Positions 1 through 9,500 of a DNA stretch of 64,000 nt are shown one piece after another. Numbering within the stretch: position 1 is the stretch's first letter; the number at the start of each line of letters is the position of its first letter. The DNA lies in NCBI GenBank assembly GCA_034509425.1, contig JAVTVJ010000347.1, positions 186,001-250,000 on the forward strand. The letters are read 5' to 3'. The translations under genes were made by a program, and so were the position numbers. Source of the stretch: Eopsaltria australis (Eukaryota > Chordata > Aves > Passeriformes > Petroicidae). Below the pieces are notes generated by a model. The model made no database searches. It was not told the origin of the DNA and saw only the letters and a program-made list of their open reading frames with translations.

Positions 1-1710
1 CACTCTAGTTACTTCACTGTATTTACAAACTCCTTCATAGATTTTGCACGTGCCAGCTCTGGTTTTTCTTTGTGCCTTCGATATTGCTGTGCCTGCTCTT
101 AGCAGACTCAAAAGGAAATACAGGGCCACAAGGGCTTCTGTAGTGAGTGATTTGTGCTTGCTAATTCTCTGTCCTTATGTTCTGTTCCTGTTCAGAGTCC
201 TTTTCCCATTGTCATCAGTCCTTATGCTTCTGAATCTTATTTTATTTTCCTCATTAATTTTCATTTGCGGGTGATGTCACTTTTTCTAAAAATTTCCCTT
301 CTGTTTTGCCTGGCTACATTTTTTGAATGCAATAGTAACAGGACTCATCATGAGGAATGTGATTCCTGCTCCCTTCTTTTCCATCATCTTCCCTCCCCTT
401 GATTTCCCTGCCCTTTCATTTAATTTTATTTTAAAGTCCTACAATTTCCATCTTCTTTAAATAATCTGATCTACTAACTCATTTTCTACAGTCCTAGAAC
501 TCCCAAGCTTCCTTCTAATTTTTATTTTTCTTTTGTATAATGTTGACACTTTTCTGTTTAAATTCCAGAATATTCTCTTCTACCTTAATAAATGTCTTGA
601 TTTCTCTATAGACTTTGTCACTGAATTCTCCACCACATGCTGTATTCCATGTCCTGGTAACCTTCTCTGCTTCCCTTTTCAGTTTTGCCTATACCCTAGT
701 AGGATTTAAAATCATAAAATCATTTAGGTTGACAAAGACCATTAAGATCAAATCCAACCATTTTCTCATCCCATTAAATATTTTTCATTTTTCTCATATG
801 TCATTTTGAAACTGTCTCATCTTACTGGCTCTAAATATATTTTTTCCATCCTACACACTCTTTCCTTTTAGCTCTCTTGACTTTGGGCCTTTTTCTCTAA
901 CAAGGCTCTTAAGGAAAAAAGGTTTTTGCAACTGATAACTTTTGAAATTGCTGTCTAACTTCAACAAAATCGCACTAAGGTACAGAAACTGGAGCTAAGC
1001 TGAGAAGGGAACCAAGAGAACTGCAGAAGTCCAAGGGAATGGCAATGGAGAAGGAATTATAGTGCAGTAATTGAGGCTATATTGTTCTAGTAAGTAGTTA
1101 TAGGTATGAATCCAATAAAAATTTGGCTTCATATGCTCACAATATACTGTTTTCTTTAAAGCTCATACTTCCATCTGAAATTATTTCCTGTCCTATGCAC
1201 CAAATATTTTCTGCTGTAAACCTCAGCATAAATCAAGTTTTGTTTGCTTCTCTGATCACTATTTCTGTCCTCTATACAGTCTCATTTTGCCTCTGGTGCT
1301 ATTTAAAATGTCAGAATTCGTAACATTCACTAAACTTCAGAACACAGCAGACATAATCTAAAATTTGATCCAAGTGTGTCCTCTGCTTGCCTTCCCTTAT
1401 CTGTTATCATCATGCTCCAAGTTTGACTGTTGCAGGTTAACCTTGTAAGGGCTAAAAAAATTTACAATATCATTGTGCCTGAGCAGCTACCTGAATAAAA
1501 CCCACAGAATTCACGCAATAGAAATACTACTTCTTAGCATTTCATTGGCAGTATTTTTAACAGATGGTTTAAAAAAGCATGTAGCTGAAGAAGGAGATAG
1601 GAAGCAACTCATCACCTGAGCAGCCCAGCTGTTAAGCATGACAGCCCCTCCCTCAAAGAAAGCCCCCTGTCAAGTCAGAGCCACATTGAGTAACGTTAAC
1701 AAGTCATCAC
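1..1710 (-). other. BEND6: BEND6 last intron, no exon found
   Basis: AT- and pyrimidine-rich DNA. I looked on the minus strand for the family's final exon (ending of the BEN domain) and did not see it. The only recognisable item is a short CR1-like fragment near 711-760. Open frames here are short and unrelated to known proteins. Confidence 0.6.
711..760 (-). repeat. Short CR1 LINE 3'-end fragment
   Basis: The plus strand reads ATCATAAAATCATTTAGGTT followed by GACAAAGACC and ATTAAGATCA, closely resembling the reverse complement of the avian CR1 3' end (AATCATTTAGGTTGGAAAAGACC type). The fragment is very short, diverged, and lies in the BEND6 intron. Confidence 0.6.
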
Positions 1711-1903
1711 CTATGATTTCCTGAACTTCATTCTGATTCATAGCTGGTTTTGCCGCTTTATCCTTTGAAGAGGAGGACTTTGCACCTGTCAGGCTGTGTG
1801 TAGCCATGTATTCGTGTGTATAAAGTGCTTGCATCAAGTCATTTATAAATTTTTGAGGTTTGCTCTTGTTACAAAGTGCAATCTGCCACTTTTCGATCTT
1901 GAA
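1711..1903 (-). CDS. BEND6: BEND6 exon with the first half of the BEN domain
   Basis: Encodes residues 247-310, entered in phase 0 and left in phase 1. It begins FKIEKWQIALCNKSKPQKF and continues through LMQALYTHEYMATHSLTG to NQNEVQEII. These are the most conserved BEND6 residues and the N-terminal helices of the BEN domain, a domain that mediates DNA and protein contacts in chromatin factors. The acceptor is TTTTCCAG and the donor is GTGATG after ATCATAG. The open frame continues a few codons into the intron, but the family sequence shows the exon ends at the donor. The rest of the domain needs the missing last exon. Confidence 0.93.
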
Positions 1904-3222
1904 CTGGAAAACAAAATGGGTCATAGGCATAACTATTGCAGTTTTCTATAAATATTATATAGTATTACCACTGAAATATCTTTTTCATTTTCTATTTTTA
2001 AACCACAATTTCAAAAGCAATCTCTGCAAACAGTGTGCTTGAGATAACACCACACTTGCGTGCTGCTCAGGCTTTGGGACTATGCACACAGCTGGATTGT
2101 TTTCCAGAAGGAAGTGTGGGGCAGACTAAGGACCCCATGGATCCTAGCAAACCCTTCATCAGGCGATCCTTATTACTCACTAGCAGAGACATGTTCAGAT
2201 ATAGCAAAATCCTTCTGCTTGCACTCCATGCAGGCTGGCTGTGGTCCAGTTCTGGCATGGTTTCTGTACTGCCTCGGTAGCATGGCACTGTGCCCAAGCA
2301 AATATTCCTGCCTCCAAGCAGACATGCCCAAAGAACTGTGACATCTGGTCCTGGGCTTTGAGAGTGGCTTCTGCACACAGCAGTGCTACAGCCTAAGCAT
2401 TTGAACTCTCCTAATAGGCAATTTTGAGCTACCTGTACAAAGTAAGGCAGGTTGCTTAGAAAATTAGGTCTTTTTGTTTCTTTGAAAATGTTAGGTCAAA
2501 TTTTGTGTTTTGCAACATTCAGTCAAAACATACCTTGGATTTTAGCAGACTTCTTTGGATTTTAGCACTCCATGACAACACACAAGAATTATTTGCATGG
2601 ATTAGCATGACTCAGTGCATAATAATGTTTATGTAAATTGTGAATGCAGAAGCTAGAATAATTCTTTTGGTTGTGCCTTCATTTTTTTCATGTACAGCCT
2701 CTGTGCCTTAGATTCCTCAATCATGTTCTGTTATAATTGCAGAGAATAGGGGAACTTCTTTACTCAGTATCTCTGTATACATGTATTTCTTCTTAACTGT
2801 TGGCCAGTGTCTGGAACAGGAGCAGAAATGCCAACTTCCAATTACAAATTACTAAGTTTGAATGGACTGCTGGTATTCTTCTCAGATTACCTTTGAAATA
2901 CTATCATTCCCCTTTGGCATCCAAACAATTAGGCTGGAAATTATCCCTGGATCTTGTTATTTTCTTCATGCATCCACATTCTGCCCTTAGCCACAGATAC
3001 GCAACGTCACCAAAATTAAAGCAAATTTGAGAGTGTACAGGACACTGAATGAAAGCTAATGCTTCTCTTGGAAAGAGCATTCTGCACAAAAGGAGCTCAT
3101 TACTCTTGTTACCAACACAATGATGACAAATTATTTTACTGATGCTTATTTTTTATATTATGCTATAGCAATCAACTTTATACTGTATAAAGTTTTATGC
3201 CTGAAATTGCCTTTTAACTGAC
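1904..3222 (-). other. BEND6: BEND6 intron
   Basis: Intron between the linker exon and the BEN-domain exon. A somewhat GC-richer block at about 2040-2400 interrupts AT-rich DNA and carries overlapping short open frames in several phases. It could be an old repeat but I cannot name it. Nothing else is supported. Confidence 0.7.
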
Positions 3223-3440
3223 CTGTTTTTCAGTCTGTTGCTCCTCATCTTCCACATTCAAAGTTATTGGTGAGCTGGAGTTACTATGCATAGCTGCATA
3301 GGAATCTGTTAATGGATTGTGAGATGCCTTCCAAACAGCATGGGGATGCAGGCTGGGCGTAGATGATGTCACTCCTCCCTTAAGCAGCGCTTCAGCCATC
3401 CCTACCAGCTCCTCAAAATGAGTGACTGCCTGTGGCAACA
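3223..3440 (-). CDS. BEND6: BEND6 linker exon
   Basis: Encodes residues 174-246, entered in phase 1 and left in phase 0. It starts VLPQAVTHFEELVGMAEALLKGG, nearly identical to the human protein, then becomes a low-complexity Ser/Asn/Pro linker (HSNSSSPITL) and an acidic/Gln tail (EDEEQQTEKQ). The acceptor is TTTCAG and the donor GTCAGT. The conserved first 23 residues and faster-changing linker agree with what is known of the family. Confidence 0.93.
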
Positions 3441-4885
3441 CTGAAATCACATGAAAAGTGAGGGGTAAAATAGTGATTGAAGCTTTCAGACTCCAATTAC
3501 ATAAGCGGGGGTATTTTTGCCATTAGATTCCTGTCATAATGCGAAAGACTCATAGTAGTCAGCAAAGACATTTCAGTATACTTTTTTCCTCTTCTCTCAA
3601 ATGCTTTCCTGCCCTTCTGCTGTCCCCGCCCATGAAGATCTGGCCTCAGTTTCTAGAATAGATCAGTTCAGTGCAAGGCCAAGAGGAACTATTAGTTTAT
3701 GCTCATCATGGCACAAAGCAGACTATTTCTCTTTTTTCTTTTTACAATCCCAAAATCTCTACAAGTCCATAAAGCTATTGAATATGGGCTAAGTGATGTC
3801 TCATTTTTTTTTTCCTTCAAAGAAGTTACACAGACTGCAGGGGCTTTTCCTTTTTTTAAATCTATAGAGAATATGTTTTAAATAACCTTTCCTCAAAGTA
3901 ATGTTTTCAAATATAAACTTTTACTGCATCCATTAAGAAGAATCAATGTAGAGCAAAAAGGATGCAAGAGATGACATATCGGCAAGATACAGAATCACTA
4001 AATTACAGAAAATACTGTAAAGGACTAATATGATTGCTCAAGATGCAAGGTAAATAGACTTATATGTGTGAGGAAAGTTGTCAGACACTAAAAAAATGTT
4101 TACAAATCGTATTTAAAAAGATGGAGGTGAATGATTCAAACTAAGATGAATAACATAAGAAATGCAGTCAAGTGGGCAATGAAATGGATAAACAGTTGTA
4201 AAATCATCTGACAATAAAAAAAACCAGATACCAGAGTGTCTAGGGATGGTATGGTGTAGCTGGCAAGGGAAGGAGTAAATCCTCTTTAAACTTTATTCAT
4301 TCACTAATGGTTTGAAATTTTGGATTCGGTTTTGGCTGCCTCAGAATAATGGACAGGGACAAGTGAGAGGAGTTTCAGAGATGATCACTAAGAGATGAAG
4401 GATTCATCTACAAAGGAACAAAATATTTCATCTCTGGAAAGAATTAAATTTAGCGCATCCAAAATGATCTCTGATTATCAGTAATGAGGAATCATCAAAG
4501 TAATTACAAATTAAGTCATTTCAGAATAAATAAAAGATCAATTGATAAAGAAAGACTTAGTAAATAAGGTTAGTTGGACTGGTCAGTGAAGTATTTGGGC
4601 TTAGCCAATGGTTACACAGCATACAGAAAGGTTCTCTTGGGAACAACTGGCAGGATTTAGACAGATTTTTTCATTTCTAACTCTGATTGCATGGCCTCTG
4701 TGTAAGACAGTATTCCAGCTGCTGGAATTAAATGCTGCCATGTATCACAGACTTTGATGCTAATGGTAGGCCTTGATCATGTCAGGTGCTTGAGCATCCA
4801 TAATTCCCATCCAAATGGCCTCTTATAAATCAAGATTTTTCTGACCTTCAGGCTTTCCTCTTCATCAAAATACTCCCAATTTTAC
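3441..4885 (-). other. BEND6: BEND6 intron
   Basis: Intron between the coiled-coil and linker exons. AT-rich, with short A and T runs, and no exon-like or repeat structure that I recognise. Confidence 0.7.
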
Positions 4886-5063
4886 CTTGAAGCATCACCA
4901 GGGACTGCCTTAGACGGCAGTTTTCTCTCATGGTATCTGTCAGCTTCCTTTTCAGACTTTTAATTTTGGCACATAGTTCCACCTTGGAGAGTTGAAATAG
5001 AGGCTCTTCATCATCACTGCTACTTTCACTATATAGAAAGTTGCTTCCTGAATATGGTTGTCT
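4886..5063 (-). CDS. BEND6: BEND6 coiled-coil exon
   Basis: Encodes residues 115-173 (numbering without the 99-nt exon), entered in phase 0 and left in phase 1. It begins RQPYSGSNF, then has an acidic patch SESSSDDEEP followed by LSKVELCAKIKSLKRKL and RENCRLRQSLVMLQ, a heptad-like helix that is the family's predicted coiled coil. The acceptor is TTTTTTCAG and the donor GTAAAA. The match to mammalian BEND6 is close throughout, including the LRQSLVMLQ end and its direct continuation into VLPQAV of the next exon. Confidence 0.93.
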
Positions 5064-5423
5064 CTGAAAAAAACACCAAACAACTGTGATATCTAGGCAA
5101 TGACAACATAAAATCAAAGCATCAAAACTAACATTAAAATACCTGGCTAAATAAAAAAATTCTCTTGTGTAAACAGACTCAATGCATTTTAGTAACAGTT
5201 GTTACCAAACATAGCTATTAGTATTCCCATTGAAATTAAAAATGAAAGGTCAGTGTAATATGTGTTAGGTACTTTTGTCTCTGTTCTCTATTCACCAATT
5301 TTCCAAAGTAGCATCTTTTAGAACTGTTAACTTCACTATGGCAAAATTCCTATGCCCCCCTCAAAAATACCTTTCAGATTGCTTTTGCTTAATACATTAA
5401 AATTGCTGAAATTTGATGTTTAC

Positions 5424-5522
5424 CTGTTTGTTAATTAAAGATGTTTCAAGTTGACTCAGGATGTTGGCAGGAGCAGATGCCTGCAATGATTTCTTTCTTT
5501 TTACATGTTTCATCATCTTCCC
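5424..5522 (-). CDS. BEND6: Predicted extra in-frame exon of BEND6
   Basis: A 99-nt open segment is bounded by a TTTACAG acceptor and a CAG/GTAAAC donor on the minus strand. It lies between two exons that meet in phase 0. It is 33 codons, has no stop in that phase, and would insert GKMMKHVKRKKS... through ...ILSQLETSLINKQ between DLDKEK and RQPYSG. The lysine/arginine cluster KHVKRKK could add a second nuclear localisation signal. Human BEND6, as I recall it, runs directly from the preceding exon to the following one, so this would be a lineage-specific or cassette exon. The polypyrimidine tract upstream is only moderate, so it may be alternatively spliced or not used. It is supported by sequence features only. 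Confidence 0.6.
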
Positions 5523-6034
5523 CTGTAAACAAGTGCATAACAGTGCCTTTGCATTCCTATAGAGCCTCTCATTACAGTATTTCATAATATACCATAAATT
5601 TTTATTCCCTGTGCACTTGACATTCTTGGTTAGTATTTTTTTAAAATGCATTTGTAACTTCGTTAGCTTTTATGTTTTCCTTCCCTATACTTTGTCACTG
5701 CAGATCTCAGCACCAGGCACACCTCAGAAAACCTGGTCCCTTCCCTTTTTTATGCACTAGTCAGATTTCTGTCTTATGGGGGAAAATGCAATGGAGCTAC
5801 AGAGCATCAAAGCCTTGAATAACACTCATATCTTGGCATAGAAAAGGACAAAATCCATTGGCCTAAGTAATTACTCTGACAGGTTATTGTACTGAAGTAC
5901 CATGTCAAAGCTGCCTGTATTCCTACCTTTACTATACATCTTTTGTGTGTTATATCATGAAGAATCAATAGTTACAGTCTATTTCATTCCTTTATGGGAC
6001 TACCAATACCAAGCACATAAAGACAGAAACTCAC
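5523..6034 (-). other. BEND6: BEND6 intron
   Basis: Intron 5' of the predicted extra exon. Nothing recognisable. The 5064-5423 stretch on the other side of that exon is likewise featureless. Confidence 0.65.
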
Positions 6035-6180
6035 CTTTTCTTTATCCAGGTCACTGTCCTCACTTTCTGAAAATATCATCTCTATCCTCTTCCTCTTGCC
6101 TTTTCCAAGGACTTGTATTTTTGTAATTTCATCTGCTCTTAATATCTTTTGCATCATTTCCACCAGCTCTTGAGGGTCAT
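6035..6180 (-). CDS. BEND6: BEND6 second coding exon
   Basis: Encodes residues 66-114, entered in phase 1 and left in phase 0. The acceptor is TTCAG before the split Asp codon and the donor is GTGAG after DLDKEK. It contains the Met that corresponds to the start of the mammalian protein (MQKILRADEITKIQ), followed by the basic stretch KGKRKR, a plausible nuclear localisation signal, and an acidic run SESEDSDLDK. The acidic/serine composition and order match human BEND6. Confidence 0.9.
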
Positions 6181-6281
6181 CTGAAGTCATGGAAAGGAAA
6201 AAGGCCAAAGCACAGACAATTAGGCAACTGTACCTAAAAAGCAGATTTCATATCAGACAAATGTTCTGGAACTGCACTCAC

Positions 6282-6477
6282 CACTCATGTACACAACTCT
6301 CACCAGGTGCTTTTCTGTCTTTCTTTCTCCCACAGGCCAGTTTACTAGTACGTGCTCATTAGGTTTCAGAAGCCTTTCTAGTTCATTGTCATCACAGGGA
6401 AGGTCCTGTATCCATGAAGTCTCTCCAATTTGCAGTGAATTATCATTTACAAAATCAAACAGAGTGAATTTTTTCAT
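6282..6477 (-). CDS. BEND6: BEND6 first coding exon: N-terminal extension
   Basis: Encodes residues 1-65 and ends in phase 1 at a GTGAGT donor; the split codon completes as Asp. The start is the ATG at 6477-6475. An in-frame TGA lies seven codons upstream inside the same exon (whose likely acceptor is at 6511-6512), so translation cannot begin further 5'. Visible motifs are FTLFDFV, TSWIQ, VLVNWP and HLVRVVYMS. Read on into the next exon (SDDPQELVEMMQKIL), this looks like a compact module with a conserved SWI, a WP and a beta strand leading into a helix. I recall similar N-terminal modules in some other vertebrate BEN-type proteins. The human reference protein, as I remember it, begins inside the next exon at the equivalent of Met75, so this exon is either extra in birds or unannotated in mammals. 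Confidence 0.82.
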
Positions 6478-6510
6478 TGTTAAGTGGCTTTCTTGTCACA
6501 CAGACACTTC
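6478..6510 (-). other. BEND6: BEND6 5' UTR part of the first coding exon
   Basis: Thirty-three bases lie between a plausible acceptor (CCTTCAG, plus-strand 6511-6517) and the start codon. They contain an in-frame TGA, which fixes the ATG at 6477 as the first usable start in this exon. The acceptor implies at least one upstream noncoding exon, probably in the CpG island near 19.2-20.2 kb. Confidence 0.55.
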
Positions 6511-9500
6511 CTGAAGGACATCATAGGAAAAATAGCAGTTATTGTATCATGCCACAGGGATGTTACAGGAACACTTTAAAAAGCCCCAAATAACCCTCCT
6601 TTTGCTGGATATTGGTAGTTACCTTGTATGAAAATATCCTAAGAAAGTGAAAAATAGCCAAGCAGTGAGTTGTATCCCCCTTGAGAGATGGGAGATGGTC
6701 TGTTTAATACCTGTACATCAGACATTTGCCTCCACAACTATGCACAGAAAACAGCTTTCACTCACAGAGTTCTGGCTCCAGTAGTAGTTCTATGTTCAAT
6801 CTATCTCTGGCTGGGATCTCTACTACCACTACATTTGTCTCAACAAAATTTTTAGTCCAGGCTCTGACTAAAAGATACAGGTGTGATAAAACCTTTCTCT
6901 AGAATGAAAGAAAGTGCTAGCTATACATGCTGTTAAGGGGGATGTATGGTTATCATCTCACGGGCAGGAAGACAATTGCAGCCACAGAAAACTAACCCAG
7001 AACTACCCAGCACCACTGAGTGGGTGAGGTATGACACATCCTGGCAGTGGAGAACTTGATGTACAAAAGAAATGACAGGCTAAGGACTGGAAGAGAGCTG
7101 GGCTGCTTCATGTGGAATAACAGCAACAAGGAGAACTCAAATCCAAATATAGAGCTAAACAACTTGCTTCATAAAACAATACTTTTAAACCAACAAGCCA
7201 TTCTGGGCTTTTTAAAGTACTGAATTTCTCTACCAGGAGAAGGGAACAAGTCATACTTTGAGCTTTATTTTCCCAATTAGGCTGATAGCCTTTCGTAAAA
7301 GTGTAACTTCTACTGGAAATGTAAGATGTTCATTTAAGTATTGCCATTATACTCAGAGAAGGTATTTTCTACTTTAAAATTATTAAATCAATACATAGAA
7401 AATCTGATTTTGTCAAAGCTGAATCTTGCTTGTTTCCAGCAAACATATGGTCAATTCATAAAGGTGAAATACTTTCACAGACCTGAAAACTCATGAATTC
7501 CGAGATGTGACAGTGTGATTTGCAATTTACTTGGCCTCAATCAGTCAGAAGCAAATTTAGTGCCTCATGAAAAGGCTGTCAGAAAGGTAACGCAGAGCTA
7601 GAAAAGGAGAATTATATGGGGCTATCATGTCAAAGTGAGAATATCCAACTGCACTGCTCTAAGAAGTAATGTCAATTTGTTTGCAGAAGTCCAGTTTGCC
7701 ACTATTCCACATGTCTGTGCTATTCCTCAACAGAACTGGCTTTCCATACAGGGGTGAACTTGTTAATTTGCAAAAGACAGCTGCAGTCTAGTCAACATGT
7801 TTACTGATTCAATGGGGGCAAGCAGCATAGATAAGAAATCACCATTAAAAGGAGTATTAAATCATGCTTTTATGCAGAATGTGTTGAGAGTGATAGCAGT
7901 AGGATTGTTAAGTATTACCTCCCTGGAGAAAGGTGCCTATGTTTTCAAGATCTGACATTACTTTTCTTTAAAGATCAGAAAACATCCATCCCATGCAAAT
8001 TCTGGAAAAGAAAGCAGCCTGAATATCTCTGCCTAGCATGACTCATCAGAGGCCTCATTCTGCCACTGATCCATGCTGGATGGATCCTCATACCACAGAC
8101 AGGGATCATTCAAATGAATAAACATATGGACAACACAGAACCCAACAGAAGAAAAGTTTCAGCACTGACCTTACTATGGACAGGTGAGGTCCAAAATGGA
8201 ACTGCAGGTTTGTCTGAACAACAAAATCCCAGGTTTGAAACAGGTGGTGTATGCAATCACATTGGGCATCAGTGTTCGTCCTTCTTTTTCAAAATGCTTT
8301 TGAGTATATACTTCACACAGCTTAACATTTCTCATCTGGCTTAAGGATGTTACTTCTGCCTCTGATCAAGCCAGCACAGCAATCTCCACCACCCAGTTCT
8401 TTGATTCTCAAATAAAGTACTTTGATATTTCCCCCCTTGGCCTTGGCAGTTGTGAGCTATTTCTTTATCCTCCTAAAAGCCCACATAAGAGCAACAGAAT
8501 TGCAGCAAAGTTAGAGCTGCCAGAGTGCTAAGATTAACAATTGATTGATTGACTTCTATATATTTTTAATGTTTCCCTGCAGTCCTGTAACAGTTTGTCT
8601 TTTGTCTCTCATTTTGTATTGAGACAAATATTCTCTGAGCCATGGGACATTCTTGTGGTCTGAACCTGTACAGGGTTACCAAGCCAGCCCAGGATTTCCA
8701 GAGGTACTGAATACACAGGCTGTTCACAGCATGCAGGGCAAGCAATGATTCCCCACAGCACTAGGGCTAGTCACGTACACACTGTGCCAGTACCATGCAC
8801 ATCAGTACCCAGTCCAACAGCTTTTGGAAGGTATCAGACTTGTCTACATTTTTAAACAGCTTAATGGAGTCAATGGACATGTGCACTTTTGGATGTTCAG
8901 AGCCCATGAGAGCAGCCTGGTGTCACTGGTAGACACCCTGAACCACATGGACAACAAAATATCTCACACAGCCTTTATACCAGGCAAGCACCTGGGTCCA
9001 TGAAAATCCATCCTGCCAATCTAAGCTAAGGACAATTTTTACCATGGTCATGGCAGGACATGGAGCTCAGCAATTAATCTACATTATCTATAAAGTTCTT
9101 CTGAGATGACAAGGTTCTTGCCTGTGGTCAGAGGGTATACTAATAAACAGCTAAACCAGTTTCACTAAGGGCCTTAACAGCTGCCATATTCTCCCAGCAT
9201 GCTGAGAAAAGGAATGTTCCTGCTGTTTATAAAGGAAAGCAGTTGAGGGGCAGCAACAGCAACTGGCCAGGCCTCCTTTTCTCTGCTGCAGCTCTACTGG
9301 ACATCAGCCCAACTGCTTGTGTTATGGGTAAAATGAAGAAATCATTACATTGCCAAATAAAAGGAACAGAGTGCAGCAGTTGATTATTAGTATTTTTATG
9401 TTATGGAGCAATGCCTTCAGATCCTGCAGTAGACATTAATCAAACTATGCCTTTTCACAGAATTCATTGTGACAATCCATGGGCCCTGGGGATAACACCT

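Larger units (their letters stand above)
1711..6510 (-). other. BEND6: BEND6 gene, partial (3' end beyond the left edge)
   Basis: Five exons on the minus strand join in consistent phases into about 310 residues that match the BEND6 family closely. BEND6 is a small nuclear BEN-domain protein known in mammals as a corepressor that binds the Notch effector RBPJ (CSL) and favours neuronal differentiation. Order in the protein: N-terminal module (residues 1-75), acidic/serine linker, coiled coil (about 139-172), variable Ser-rich linker, then the start of the BEN domain (from about 247). A further in-frame exon at 5424-5522 would add 33 residues. All donors are GT and all acceptors AG. The final exon, which should encode about 40 residues of the BEN domain, was not found in 1-1710 and is probably outside the window. 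The gene diverges from DST, as I recall for its human counterpart. Confidence 0.93.
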
